Origin: Bradyrhizobium sp. CCBAU 53421
GTDB lineage: Bacteria > Pseudomonadota > Alphaproteobacteria > Rhizobiales > Xanthobacteraceae
DNA length: 64,000 bases
Assembly: GCF_015291625.1 (NCBI RefSeq)
Contig: NZ_CP030047.1
Coordinates: 3,286,001-3,350,000 of the forward strand
Direction of reading: 5' to 3'
This document shows, one piece after another, positions 9,066 through 18,474 of this stretch. Both the position numbers and the translations under genes were made by a program. The notes under the pieces are model-generated. The model made no database searches. It worked only from the letters and a program-made list of their open reading frames with translations, and was not told the DNA's origin. Each line of letters opens with the position of its first letter. Positions within the stretch are counted from its first letter, which is position 1.

Positions 9066-9611
9066 GTGAGCACCATGCTGGACCTGACGCACCGGCGGCG
9101 GAAATTGATTTCCGCCGTCCCGCGTATGCTTTATGACAGCCTTGGCGACGAGGCGGGATCTGCGCGCGGGATGGATGTTGCGACATTCGAGGACCTGATC
9201 GACCGGCTGGGGGAGGATCTGTCCCGCTGGCCCGATGATCAACGCCTTGCCGCGATCCAGTTGCTCGCATCCTCGGCCGAGGCGCGGACGCTCTATGAAG
9301 AGGCCAGCGCAGTGCGGCGGGCGCTCGTGGCGCCGCCGGTTCGCGCACCCAAGGGGCTGGTCGACCGCATTGTGACCGCGGCGGCGAAACGGCCCCAAGT
9401 GGAACTGCCCCAAGAGGAACTGCCTCGAGAGTCGGCCTCGGAGCCGGCCCGGCCCGAGGAGCAGGCGGACGATGCGCAAGCTCCAGGCGATTCCGCGCAG
9501 CAAGGCAAGGTGTTGCCTGCGCTGTTGCTGGCCCTCTGCCTGCTGCCCGCGCTGACGCCGCCGGCCTTGATGCTCGGCGAGCCGGATCTGCCGATCAGCC
9601 TTTCGCTCTAA
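9066..9611 (+). CDS. Single-pass membrane protein, possible anti-sigma factor
   Basis: A 181-residue protein from the GTG at 9066; ATGs at 9075 and 9126 are alternatives. Residues 38-90 hold an acidic helical segment containing LIDRLGEDLSRWPDDQR and LLASSAEARTLYEEA. This pattern is common in small rhizobial proteins encoded with ECF sigma factors. A Pro/Glu-rich linker follows, then one hydrophobic segment (about 149-171) and a short tail. A cytoplasmic N-terminal domain on a membrane anchor is the layout of an anti-sigma factor. The nearest ECF gene is at 5101, separated by flagellin, fliD and fliS. The function is inferred. Confidence 0.5.
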   Translation: MSTMLDLTHRRRKLISAVPRMLYDSLGDEAGSARGMDVATFEDLIDRLGEDLSRWPDDQRLAAIQLLASSAEARTLYEEASAVRRALVAPPVRAPKGLVDRIVTAAAKRPQVELPQEELPRESASEPARPEEQADDAQAPGDSAQQGKVLPALLLALCLLPALTPPALMLGEPDLPISLSL

Positions 9612-9847
9612 GCCTCCCGCACGCCCATTGCTGCACTCCGCGCCGTTCCGCGGCGGGGCGGTCCGTGCGCGCTTGCGTGCGTCTGGCCACGGCCGATCGG
9701 CAAATTCTGCCGATTAATCAAGTGATTCCGGGCGGATGAATCCGCGCCTGAAATCGCCGCGTCATCCGTTTTATCTGCGAACGACTTCACGACCCCAATG
9801 TTTCACCGCGTTCCGTCGCCTTAGCCCGCGACGAAGAGAGACTTGTC

Positions 9848-10507
9848 ATGACCGTTTCTTCGGCAACCTCTGCTGCAGCCTCCGCCGCCTCGAGCTCGTC
9901 GACCAGCGCGTCGATGGGGATGAGCTCGACCGACTTCCTCAACCTGCTCGTCAGCGAGCTGCAGAACCAGGATCCGCTGAACGCCACCAGCACGACCGAC
10001 TTCATCAATCAGCTCACCTCCTACGCCAACTTCACCGAGCAGCAGTCGACCAACGCCAGCATGACGTCGCTCGCGAGCTCGTTCTCGAGCCTCGTGACGC
10101 TCAACTCGGTGAACTACATCGGCCACACCGTCGAGGCGAAGACCAATACGGCAGAACTGACCAACGGCTCGGCGACCTTCGGCTACTCGTTCACCTCGGC
10201 CGCTTCCAACGTCGCGATCGCGATCCAGGACTCCTCAGGCAACACGGTGTGGAGCGGCAAGGGGACCGGCAACGCCGGCTCGAACACCTTCACCTGGAAC
10301 GGCCAGACCACGAACGGCACCCAGCTCAGCAATGGCGGCCAGTACACGATCCAGGTGACTGCGACCGACTCCGCCGGAAACTCGCTGCTCAGCTACACGA
10401 CGATGACGGGAACGGTGACCGGGATCGACGCCTCCGGCTCGACACCCTCGCTGCTCGTGAACGGCATCCCCGTCAGCGCCGCCAACATCATCGGCGTCAC
10501 GTCCTGA
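9848..10507 (+). CDS. flgD: Flagellar hook assembly (capping) protein FlgD
   Basis: A 219-residue protein. FlgD forms a temporary cap on which hook subunits assemble. The conserved N-terminal segment TDFLNLLVSELQNQDPLNAT (about residues 28-47) and the following INQLTSYANFTEQQS are family hallmarks. The rest is the FlgD Tudor/Fn3-like part, with GNTVWSGKGTGNAGSNTFTW and the turn GQYTIQVTATD. It opens the run flgD-flgE-orf-flgN-flgK-flgL. The 236 bp upstream hold no gene and probably carry the promoter. Confidence 0.95.
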   Translation: MTVSSATSAAASAASSSSTSASMGMSSTDFLNLLVSELQNQDPLNATSTTDFINQLTSYANFTEQQSTNASMTSLASSFSSLVTLNSVNYIGHTVEAKTNTAELTNGSATFGYSFTSAASNVAIAIQDSSGNTVWSGKGTGNAGSNTFTWNGQTTNGTQLSNGGQYTIQVTATDSAGNSLLSYTTMTGTVTGIDASGSTPSLLVNGIPVSAANIIGVTS

Positions 10508-10526
10508 TTGCTTCCGGAGTATCATC

Positions 10527-11816
10527 ATGAGTCTGACTGGTGCACTTTCCTCGGCGATCTCGGCGCTCAATGCGCAGAGCCAGTCGCTGGCAATGATTTC
10601 CGACAACATCTCCAACGCCGACACCACGGGTTACAAGACCACGTCGGCGATGTTCGAGGACCTGGTAACGGCGTCGAACAGTGCCACCTCGTACACGTCC
10701 GGCGGCGTCAACGTGTCCGGCCGCGCCAACATCAGCCAGCAGGGATTGCTGGCCGCGACCACCAACGCCACTGACGTTGCGATCCAGGGCAGCGGCTTCT
10801 TCGTCACCACCAACGCGACGACCGGCGGCACCACCTCCTATACGCGCAACGGCGCATTCACCACCGACAACGCGGGCTACCTCGTCAACAACGGCAATTA
10901 CCTCGAAGGCTGGCGCACCGACGCGCAAGGCAACATCATCGGCAATGCCTCTGCCGCGAGCCTCGGGCCGATCAACACGCAGGTCGCCTCGACCAGCGGC
11001 AGTGCTACCACCAAGACCACCGTCGCGGCGAACCTGCCGGCCGATGCTGCCATCGGCGCGACCTACAACAGCTCGATGACGGTCTACGATTCGCTTGGTA
11101 CCGCGAGCACGATCCAGATCGACTGGAAAAAGACCGCCGCCAATACCTGGCAGGCGAGCTTCGAGCAGCCCAAGCTCGCGTCGGATTCGACGACGGCCAG
11201 CGCCAACGCGATCACCGATACGGTGGATATCACCTTCAATGCCGACGGTTCGCTTGCCTCGACAAGCCCAAGTCCGCCGACCATCTCGATCTCCGGCTGG
11301 AAGGACGGCGCGGCCGACAGCTCCGCCGCCAATGGTACCGCCATCACGCTCAACCTCGGCACGGCCGGCAAAACCGACGGCCTCACGCAATATTCGTCGG
11401 GGCAGACCACGCCTTCCGTCGACCTCACGAGCATCACGTCGGACGGTCTTCCCTACGGCAAGCTGAGCAGCATCGCGATCGGAAAGGGCGGCGTGGTCGA
11501 TGCGACCTACTCCAACGGGCAGACGATCGCGATCTACAAGATTGCGGTCGCGACCTTTAGCGACCCCAACGGATTGAGCGCGGCCAGTGACGGCTTGTAC
11601 TCGGCGACGGCAGCCTCCGGCAACGCCACGCTGCAGACCTCGGGGGCCAACGGCGCCGGCACGATCTACGGCAGCGAGCTGGAATCGAGCACCACTGACA
11701 CCAGCGGCCAGTTCTCCAACATGATCTCGGCGCAGCAGGCCTATTCGGCGGCGTCGCAGGTGATCACCACCGTCAACAAGATGTTCGATACGCTGATTTC
11801 GGCGGTGTCGCGATGA
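10527..11816 (+). CDS. flgE: Flagellar hook protein FlgE
   Basis: A 429-residue hook subunit. The N-terminus SLTGALSSAISALNAQSQSL with the flagellar-rod signature NISNADTTGYK (about residues 29-39) and the C-terminal coil QFSNMISAQQAYSAASQVIT are diagnostic of the rod/hook/HAP family. The FlgE-type beta domains lie between, including IQGSGFFVTT near residue 87. It starts 19 bp after flgD and its stop overlaps the next start (ATGATG...). Confidence 0.95.
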   Translation: MSLTGALSSAISALNAQSQSLAMISDNISNADTTGYKTTSAMFEDLVTASNSATSYTSGGVNVSGRANISQQGLLAATTNATDVAIQGSGFFVTTNATTGGTTSYTRNGAFTTDNAGYLVNNGNYLEGWRTDAQGNIIGNASAASLGPINTQVASTSGSATTKTTVAANLPADAAIGATYNSSMTVYDSLGTASTIQIDWKKTAANTWQASFEQPKLASDSTTASANAITDTVDITFNADGSLASTSPSPPTISISGWKDGAADSSAANGTAITLNLGTAGKTDGLTQYSSGQTTPSVDLTSITSDGLPYGKLSSIAIGKGGVVDATYSNGQTIAIYKIAVATFSDPNGLSAASDGLYSATAASGNATLQTSGANGAGTIYGSELESSTTDTSGQFSNMISAQQAYSAASQVITTVNKMFDTLISAVSR

Positions 11817-12067
11817 TGACCGATAAAAACAATGACCGCCTGCTGGTCAGGCTTCGGCGGCTGAAGGCGAGGGCCGCCTCGGTGCAGCCGAGCGATCGGG
11901 CACGGCTCACTGCGTTGCTCGACGACGTCGGAACGCTGCGTGACCTCCTGATGCGCGAATGCGCGCGGCTCGACCAGGAAATCAACCGGGCCTCGGTCCG
12001 GGTAACGGCAATTACCGCGTACGGGCGCAGCGCACAATCGGTTCGCACCCTGCGTCGCGGCCACTAG
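11813..12067 (+). CDS. Small helical protein between flgE and flgN (unknown)
   Basis: An 84-residue basic, helix-rich protein with no recognised domain; the segment LTALLDDVGTLRDLLMRECARLDQEINRASVRV looks able to form a coiled coil, which is typical of small flagellar chaperones. The start (ATG at 11813 or 11816) overlaps the flgE stop and the stop is 19 bp before the flgN-like start, so it is almost certainly co-translated with the hook genes. A role in hook or HAP export is inferred from position only. Confidence 0.6.
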   Translation: MMTDKNNDRLLVRLRRLKARAASVQPSDRARLTALLDDVGTLRDLLMRECARLDQEINRASVRVTAITAYGRSAQSVRTLRRGH

Positions 12068-12086
12068 CTTGAACGGGAGCGATGAC

Positions 12087-12542
12087 ATGACACCGGAACG
12101 CAACATCAAGATCAATCCCGCGGGCAATGACGAGCGCGCCAGGTCGTTGATCGCGCTGATCGACAATTTGATCACGATCGTGAACGAGGAGAACGTCGAG
12201 CTCGCCAAGGGCCTGCCGGCCTCGCGGCTGAAGCAGGTCGACGAGAAGAACCGCCTTGCCAACCTGTTCGAGCAGTGTGTGGCGGAGGCCGTCGGCAAGA
12301 CCGCCAACCTCAACGTCCAGGATCGCGTGCTGCGCGAGCAGCTGATGGATCGGATCCTGAAGCTCCGGGTCGCGATGGACGAGAACGTGATGCGGCTGCG
12401 CGCGGCGATCGATGCCAGCAACCGCAGGATTGAGGCGATCATGCAGGCGATCCGCGAGCAAATCGCCAACGTATCGCCTTATGGGGCCGGCGGCCGTCGC
12501 CTCACGTCCGCGATGTCCTATGGCACCAACGTGCGGGCCTGA
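12087..12542 (+). CDS. flgN: FlgN-like flagellar export chaperone
   Basis: A 151-residue, almost fully helical protein resembling FlgN, the cytoplasmic chaperone for the hook-filament junction proteins FlgK and FlgL. Evidence: the segment ALIDNLITIVNEENVELAKG (about residues 19-38), the following KQVDEKNRLANLFEQ helix, and position directly before flgK. ATG at 12087 is chosen over a TTG at 12069 because GGGAGCG precedes it. The C-terminal MSYGTNVRA tail is a common ending in rhizobial FlgN-like proteins, though the family is weakly conserved. Confidence 0.75.
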   Translation: MTPERNIKINPAGNDERARSLIALIDNLITIVNEENVELAKGLPASRLKQVDEKNRLANLFEQCVAEAVGKTANLNVQDRVLREQLMDRILKLRVAMDENVMRLRAAIDASNRRIEAIMQAIREQIANVSPYGAGGRRLTSAMSYGTNVRA

Positions 12543-12569
12543 TCGGGCCGTCGCCGGAGGGAGTTGGCC

Positions 12570-14342
12570 GTGTCGTCGCTCGATATCGCACGAAGCATCG
12601 CATTCAGCGGCCTGTCAGCCACGCAGGTGCAGATCAGCGTGGCCTCGGCCAATATCTCCAATGCCGACACCAAGGGCTATACCGAGAAGACCGCCAACCA
12701 GAGCAGCAGCGTCACCTCTGGCGTCGGCACCGGCGTCACGATCTCGGGGATCACCAGCACGGTCGACAAGCTGCTCCTGAAGTCGCTGGTCGGGGCCGAT
12801 TCCGATCTCGGCGCCGCCGACACCAACAACAACTATCTGACCGAGCTCCAGCAGCTCTACGGCAGCACCTCGAGCAGCGACAGCTCCACGACGGGCACCT
12901 CGCTGGCCAACACGATCGCGGCATTCGAGTCGGCACTGTCCTCGCTCGCCAGCACGCCGAGCAGCGCGTCGCTGCAAGCGAACGCCGTCAGCGCGCTCGC
13001 TGCGGTCACCGATCAGCTGCAGCAGACCTCGAGCGGCCTCCAGAAGCTGCGCTCCAACGCCGACCAGGACATCGCCTCGTCGGTCACCGACATCAACACG
13101 GATCTGCAGCAGATCTCCGACCTCAACAAGCAGATCAAGCAGGAAGCGGCCGCGGGTCAATCGACCGCCGATCTCGAGGACCAGCGCACCAGCGCGCTGC
13201 AGGACCTCGCGTCGATGATGAATGTGAGCTACTTCACCACGTCAAGCGGTGATCTGCAGGTCTATACCGGCTCCGGGCAGGCGCTGGTTGACAGCACGGC
13301 GCACCCTCTGAGCTATACGGCGGCGCCCAGCGTCACGGCGTCGACGACCTATACCGCGGGATCGGCGACGAGCGGCTTCAGCGGCATCACCGTCAACGGG
13401 ATCGATATCACGTCGCAGATCACCTCCGGCAAGGTCAGCGCCCTGATCACACTGCGTGACCAGACCTTGCCGGCCGCGCAGTCGCAGCTCGACGAGTTGG
13501 CCCAGCAGCTGACCGCGAGCGTGAACGCCGTGTCCAACCAGGGCACATCGGTACCGCCGCCGGCCAGCCTGACCGGTACGGCGACTGTCGGCAATTCGAC
13601 GTCGTTCGCGGGCACCGGCACGGTGCGTATCGCAGTCGCCGACAAGAGCGGCAATCTCGTATCGTATCAGGATATCGATCTATCGGCGTATTCCACGGTC
13701 GGGGCTCTTGTCGCCAAGATCAACACCATTCCCGGCGTATCGGCATCAGTCGATGCCAACGGACATTTGTCGATCTCGGCGACCGGGTCGGGCAATGGTA
13801 TTGCCATCAACCAGATGACGAGTTCGGTCGGTGGTGAAGGATTTTCTCAGTATTTCGGGCTCAACGACCTGATCACGGGGACGAGCGCCTCCAACATCGC
13901 GGTGCGCAGCGACATCCTCAACGGCACCGCGGCGCTGCCGACGGCGACGCTCGATGCGTCGTCCACATTGACCGTCGGAAAATCGGTGCTGTCGCCGGGC
14001 TCGGCGACCGTGGTGAACGCGCTCTCGAGCGCGCTGACGGGGTCGACCAATTTCGCCATGGCGGGCGGGCTCGGCGCCACCACCGGCTCGTTCACCGACT
14101 ATGCGGCAGCGGTCGTTGCCAACGTCGCCGGCAAGGCGAGCCAGGCCTCGGCAACCTACACCTCCAAGCAAACCGCGCAGTCGACCTATGCGAGCTCGCT
14201 GTCGTCGCAGTCCGGCGTCAACCTTGACCAGGAGAGCGCGAACCTGAGCTCGTTGCAGAACAAATACGCTGCCGCGTCCCAGATCATCACGGCCATCAAT
14301 GCCATGTTCTCGGCGCTGATGACCGCAATGAGCGCAGCCTGA
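12570..14342 (+). CDS. flgK: Flagellar hook-associated protein 1, FlgK
   Basis: A 590-residue hook-filament junction protein. The N-terminal rod signature is SVASANISNADTKGYTEKTA (about residues 25-44) and the C-terminal coil is QESANLSSLQNKYAAASQII. GTG at 12570 is chosen as start because the GGAGGGAG ribosome site (12556-12563) lies 6 bp before it; a TTG at 12564 touches that site. It is followed 17 bp later by flgL. Confidence 0.93.
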   Translation: MSSLDIARSIAFSGLSATQVQISVASANISNADTKGYTEKTANQSSSVTSGVGTGVTISGITSTVDKLLLKSLVGADSDLGAADTNNNYLTELQQLYGSTSSSDSSTTGTSLANTIAAFESALSSLASTPSSASLQANAVSALAAVTDQLQQTSSGLQKLRSNADQDIASSVTDINTDLQQISDLNKQIKQEAAAGQSTADLEDQRTSALQDLASMMNVSYFTTSSGDLQVYTGSGQALVDSTAHPLSYTAAPSVTASTTYTAGSATSGFSGITVNGIDITSQITSGKVSALITLRDQTLPAAQSQLDELAQQLTASVNAVSNQGTSVPPPASLTGTATVGNSTSFAGTGTVRIAVADKSGNLVSYQDIDLSAYSTVGALVAKINTIPGVSASVDANGHLSISATGSGNGIAINQMTSSVGGEGFSQYFGLNDLITGTSASNIAVRSDILNGTAALPTATLDASSTLTVGKSVLSPGSATVVNALSSALTGSTNFAMAGGLGATTGSFTDYAAAVVANVAGKASQASATYTSKQTAQSTYASSLSSQSGVNLDQESANLSSLQNKYAAASQIITAINAMFSALMTAMSAA

Positions 14343-14359
14343 GTGTTGAGGGCGTTGTC

Positions 14360-15268
14360 ATGATGATGCGTGTTGCCACCTTCGCGCAATCGGAGCAGAT
14401 GATATCAAGCGCGCTGCGGGTGCAGTCGGTGATGGCCAATGAGCAGGTTCAGGAGTCCTCCGGGCTGCAGTCCGAGGATTTCGGCGGCTACGGTTCCGGC
14501 GCCGGGCGCGTGATCAATCTGCAGGTCTCGGTGACGCGCGCCCAGTCCTATATCGATGCCAGCAATCTCGCCGACAACAAGGTGCAGGCGATGTATTCGG
14601 CGGTCGGCTCGGTGACCGATATCATCACGCAGCTTCGGACCCAGCTCAGCGCCGCCACGACCGGCAGCAGCACGGCAACGGCATCGGTGATCAACTATGC
14701 CCAGCAGGCGATCTCGCAGATGCAGGGGCTGCTCAACACCCAGTATGACGGCGAATACGTCTTCAGCGGCGCCCGCACCGATACCGCCCCGGCAGACCTG
14801 TCGACATTCGGGACCGGCACCGGCTCGCTGACGACATCGGATACCAGCTACTACAAGGGCGACAGCGAGATCGCGTCGGTGCGCGTTTCGGATAGCCAGT
14901 CGGTTTCCTACGGCGTCACCGCCGACAATCCGGCCTTCGAGCAGGTCATGCGGCTGCTGAAGTATGTCGGCAACAGCACGGCGTTGTCGTCCAGCGACAT
15001 CTCGCAGGCGCTCGACCTCGCCAGCAATGCGCTGGATGCAACGTCCACGGTGCAGGCAAAGCTTTCGACCGCGGCGGCGCAGATCGAGACCGCCAGCACG
15101 GACCAGAGCGACTATCAGAACTTTGCCAAGACCCTGTCGACCAACCTGACCAGCGTCGACGTCGCCGCGGTGACGGCGCAGCTCTCGACCTATCAGGCGC
15201 AGCTGACGGCATCCTATTCGGCGATCTCCAAGATCCAGAGCATGAACCTGGCGAGCTACCTGCGATAG
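14360..15268 (+). CDS. flgL: Flagellar hook-associated protein 3, FlgL
   Basis: A 302-residue junction protein that joins FlgK to the filament. The flagellin-like N-terminus (VATFAQSEQMISSALRVQSV with a following QVQESSGLQ) and the motif LLNTQYDGEYVFSGARTDT (about residues 121-139), a characteristic FlgL segment, support the call, as does the C-terminal helix AQLTASYSAISKIQSMNLASYL. Three consecutive ATGs are possible starts; the first is 7 bp from GAGGG. It ends the plus-strand flagellar run, 15 bp from a convergent lanthanide-block gene. Confidence 0.93.
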   Translation: MMMRVATFAQSEQMISSALRVQSVMANEQVQESSGLQSEDFGGYGSGAGRVINLQVSVTRAQSYIDASNLADNKVQAMYSAVGSVTDIITQLRTQLSAATTGSSTATASVINYAQQAISQMQGLLNTQYDGEYVFSGARTDTAPADLSTFGTGTGSLTTSDTSYYKGDSEIASVRVSDSQSVSYGVTADNPAFEQVMRLLKYVGNSTALSSSDISQALDLASNALDATSTVQAKLSTAAAQIETASTDQSDYQNFAKTLSTNLTSVDVAAVTAQLSTYQAQLTASYSAISKIQSMNLASYLR

Positions 15269-15283
15269 CAGTTCTCGCCGGCA

Positions 15284-16222
15284 TCAGCGGTTCAGGATCT
15301 TCAGCCAGACATCGCCGAGGATGATCGGCTCGCGCGGGGGCAGCCAGGTGAGGCCTGCCGCCTTGCCAAGCTCGGCGATCGCGCCTTTCGCTTGCAGGTC
15401 GGACAGCACCTTGTTGACGGCATCCAGCAGCGCCTTGTCGGTATCGAGCGCGACGTAACCGCGATTGGCACCGATCGGATAGTAATAGCCGGAGGCCGTG
15501 ATCTTGGTGTCCGGATGATCGGTGCGGTAGGCGTCGAATCGGCGCAGGTCGAGCAGCGTCGCGTCGAATTCACCGCGTTCGAGCTCTCCAAGCAGGTCGC
15601 TACGGCCGGGAACGAGGTGGGTGATGTCTTCGATCAGCTTTCCCTTGTCGAAGGTCATCAGAATGGCGTCGCCCAGCGTGCCGCTTTCGATCGTCAGGCG
15701 AAGGCCGGCGAGATCGCCGATATCGGAGATCTTGTGGTCCTTGAGCTTGTCCTTGGCCTTGGGACCGAGCACGACGGTCATCGGCGAATAGATGTAGGGC
15801 TGGCTTGGCGCCAGCACCCCGATCGGGATCCGCCGGCGGCGATCGTCGCGGGTGGCGCCATCGAAGTCCGGCAGCTTGGCCGTCGCCACGCCCGGCGCCT
15901 TCAGCGAATCCGTGGTGAGGGCGTAGCCGCCGACCAGCGAGCAGCGCCCGTCCGACAGCAACGCATTGGCTTCCAGCGCCGGGCTCGAATCCTCATCGAG
16001 CTTGCTCTCGAACCACTGGATCTTGAGCGGCCGTCCGAGCCGCTCGGCGATCACTTGCGCGAGCGCGACGTCGAAGCCGGCATCCGGCTTGCCGCGGTGA
16101 TGTGCCGACAACGGCGGAAGATCCTCGTCGAGGCATACTTTGAGCTGCTCGCCGGCGGCATGCGCTGCCGCCGTCATGGCGAGAAGCAAGGCTGTCGCCG
16201 CGCCCGCCAGAAGCGCTCTCAT
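15284..16222 (-). CDS. Quinoprotein-associated periplasmic substrate-binding protein
   Basis: A 312-residue protein with a cleavable signal peptide (LLAGAATALLLAMTAAAHAA) followed by a class-3 solute-binding fold: LKVCLDEDLPPLSAHHRGK, GFDVALAQVIAERLGRP (about residues 51-67) and DLLGELERGEFDATLLDLRR. Such MoxJ/XoxJ-like proteins accompany PQQ alcohol dehydrogenases and may help activate the enzyme or bind its cofactor or metal rather than feed an ABC importer. ATG at 16222 overlaps the cytochrome stop (ATGA). It is last in the operon dehydrogenase-cytochrome-binding protein. Ligand unknown. Confidence 0.8.
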   Translation of the reverse strand: MRALLAGAATALLLAMTAAAHAAGEQLKVCLDEDLPPLSAHHRGKPDAGFDVALAQVIAERLGRPLKIQWFESKLDEDSSPALEANALLSDGRCSLVGGYALTTDSLKAPGVATAKLPDFDGATRDDRRRRIPIGVLAPSQPYIYSPMTVVLGPKAKDKLKDHKISDIGDLAGLRLTIESGTLGDAILMTFDKGKLIEDITHLVPGRSDLLGELERGEFDATLLDLRRFDAYRTDHPDTKITASGYYYPIGANRGYVALDTDKALLDAVNKVLSDLQAKGAIAELGKAAGLTWLPPREPIILGDVWLKILNR

Positions 16223-16569
16223 TGGGTTCTCCGGCTCGACAGGAAGGCCCAGACGTCGGCGATCTCCTGCTCGCTCAGGATGTCGGCCCAGGGCGGCATC
16301 TTGCCGTTCTTGCCTTGCTTCACGGTGGTCACGAAGCGGGTCTTGTCGCCGGGAAACGCGCGCAAATCCGGCGTGATGGTGCCGGAGTTGACCATGTTGG
16401 GCCCATGGCAATGCGAGCAGTTCTTGGCGTAGGTGACCTTGCCCTGGTCGGCCTGACCCTCGAGGTCGATTGCACTGGCTTGCTGTGCGGCTGCCGGGAT
16501 CAACGAGATCAAGGCCGCCGCGACGGCGGCGAAGATCGCCGCCGTCAACAGGGTTACTCTTTCAGTCAC
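16219..16569 (-). CDS. Periplasmic class I cytochrome c, electron acceptor for the quinoprotein
   Basis: A 116-residue protein starting at GTG 16569 behind GGAGC. It has a signal peptide ending near AAAQQA, one haem site CSHCH (about residues 52-56), and a likely axial Met in GKMPPWADIL. The short single-haem design matches cytochromes paired with PQQ ethanol dehydrogenases of the ExaB/PedF sort. It begins 13 bp after the dehydrogenase stop and overlaps the binding-protein start by 4 bp, so the three are one operon. Confidence 0.88.
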   Translation of the reverse strand: MTERVTLLTAAIFAAVAAALISLIPAAAQQASAIDLEGQADQGKVTYAKNCSHCHGPNMVNSGTITPDLRAFPGDKTRFVTTVKQGKNGKMPPWADILSEQEIADVWAFLSSRRTQ

Positions 16570-16582
16570 GTGTGCTCCGCGC

Positions 16583-18247
16583 TCAGTTCTTGACCGCGAA
16601 AACCCACAGCGAGCCGCCGGGTGGGACCTTGGCAAGCCGCTCGTCGCCCGAGAACAGCGAATAGACGCCGCCATAGCCCGAGGTGACAGCGACATACTGC
16701 ACGCCGTCCTGCTGCCAGGTCACGGGTTGTCCTTCGATGCCCGAGCCGGTCTGGAACTGCCAGAGCTTCTTGCCGGTGTCGGCGTCGAACGCCTCGAATT
16801 CGCCGGTGAGCTGACCGGAGAACACCACGCCGCCCGCGGTGGAGAGCACGCCGGAGAAGCGCGGAATATCGCTCGGCGCTTCCCACTTCGCCTTGCCGGT
16901 CATCGGATCGATCGCCTTGAGATGGCCGCGCGGTCCGGTGCCCCATTCCCAGGGATCGGTGAGGTCCATGCCGAGATACCATTCGCCCTGCTTGAACGTC
17001 ACCGGTTCGGACTTGTACTTGCCGCCGAAGGCGAGCGTGTTGGCGTAGGCGAGGCCGGTCTGCGGATTGAACGACATCGGCTCCCAGTTCTTGCCGCCGA
17101 GGATCGACGGGTAGACCGTGACCTTCTTGCCGTCACGTGCATCCTTGGCGACGTCGGTCTCGATCGGCCGTCCGGTCTTCGGGTCCACTCCGGTGGCCCA
17201 GTTGACGTTCACATAGGGATTGGCCGCGAGCAGCTTCCCGTTGGTGCGGTCGAGCACGTAGAAGAAGCCGTTGCGGTTGGCATCCATCAGCACCTTGGTC
17301 GGCTTGCCCTCGACGTTCATGTCGGCAAGCACCATTTCGGCCACCGAGTCATAGTCGAACGGATTGTTCGGCGAGAACTGGTAGTGCCACTTGATCTTGC
17401 CGGTCTTCGGATCGAGCGCGAGCACCGAGCAGGTGTAGAGGTTGTCGCCCGGGCGCACTGCCGAGTTGAACGGTCCGGGATTGCCGATGCCCCAATACAC
17501 GGTGTTCAGTTCGGCATCGTAGGAGCCGGTGATCCAGGTCGATCCGCCGCCCAGCTTCCAGGTGTCGCCCTTCCAGGTGTCACCACCGGGCTCGTCGGGA
17601 GTGGGGATCGAGTAGGTACGCCAGAGGCGCTTGCCGGTCGCTGGATCCCAGCCGTCGATGAAGCCGCGGGTGCCGAATTCCGCGCCGGAGATGCCGGTGA
17701 TCACGACGCCGTCGGCAACCAGCGGCGCCACCGTCATCGAGTAGCCTTCCTTGATGTCCGCTGCCTTTTCGCGCCACAGCTCCTTGCCGGTCTTGGCATC
17801 GAGCGCGATCACATTGGCGTCGAGCGTGGTGCGGAACAGCTTGCCGTCATACAAAGCCGCGCCGCGATTGATGATGCCGCAGCAGACGATGCGCGGCGTC
17901 TCGGCGGGATACTCGACCTTGGTCTTCCAGATCTGCTTGCCGGTCTTGGCGTCGATCGCGATCGTGGCGTTGTGCGTGGTGACGTAAAGGACGCCCTGGT
18001 AGACGAGCGGCTGCGATTCCTCGCTGCGGTCGTCGTTCAGGCTGTAATTCCAGACCGGGACCAGGTTCTTGACGGTGTCCTTGTTGATCTGGTTCAGCGT
18101 CGAGAAGCGCTGAAGGTTGTAGCCCATTCCGTAGTTGAGAACGTTCGATGTATCAGTCGCACCCTTGACCAACTGCTCGTTGGTCTGAGCGCTTGCACCA
18201 TAAGATGCAAGAATCACGAGGCTTGCGGCCAGCGCAATGCGTCTCAT
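16583..18247 (-). CDS. PQQ-dependent alcohol dehydrogenase, lanthanide (ExaF/PedH) type
   Basis: A 554-residue periplasmic quinoprotein. A signal peptide (ending ASYGASA) precedes an eight-bladed propeller with repeated AxDxxTGKxxW tryptophan-docking motifs. Active-site features: vicinal disulfide C122-C123, metal ligands E190 and N256, catalytic D298 and, two residues on, D300 (segment NPFDYD), the extra Asp that marks lanthanide enzymes. The segment PNNPFDYDSVAEMVL is closer to ethanol dehydrogenases than to XoxF. ATG at 18247 has a GGGAGG site 5-6 bp away; the ATG at 18250 is too close. It leads the operon with a cytochrome c and a binding protein. Confidence 0.9.
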   Translation of the reverse strand: MRRIALAASLVILASYGASAQTNEQLVKGATDTSNVLNYGMGYNLQRFSTLNQINKDTVKNLVPVWNYSLNDDRSEESQPLVYQGVLYVTTHNATIAIDAKTGKQIWKTKVEYPAETPRIVCCGIINRGAALYDGKLFRTTLDANVIALDAKTGKELWREKAADIKEGYSMTVAPLVADGVVITGISGAEFGTRGFIDGWDPATGKRLWRTYSIPTPDEPGGDTWKGDTWKLGGGSTWITGSYDAELNTVYWGIGNPGPFNSAVRPGDNLYTCSVLALDPKTGKIKWHYQFSPNNPFDYDSVAEMVLADMNVEGKPTKVLMDANRNGFFYVLDRTNGKLLAANPYVNVNWATGVDPKTGRPIETDVAKDARDGKKVTVYPSILGGKNWEPMSFNPQTGLAYANTLAFGGKYKSEPVTFKQGEWYLGMDLTDPWEWGTGPRGHLKAIDPMTGKAKWEAPSDIPRFSGVLSTAGGVVFSGQLTGEFEAFDADTGKKLWQFQTGSGIEGQPVTWQQDGVQYVAVTSGYGGVYSLFSGDERLAKVPPGGSLWVFAVKN

Positions 18248-18474
18248 CATATCCTCCCAATGAACCTTTGCTGCACGCCTATTCCTGACGTTGCGAACGG
18301 AACCATCCCCCCGAAACCAAAACGGGTCAATACGAAAACGTGAACGAACCCCAGCCAGCCTCCGAAGCTGGCCGGAAGCCTCTGGTTTTCGCTGATGCGT
18401 CCGTAGCTTACCGTAGCGTGGAATACACAACGCCACGTGTGATCCGCCGCTATGCCGCAGCGCGAACGGTTCGA

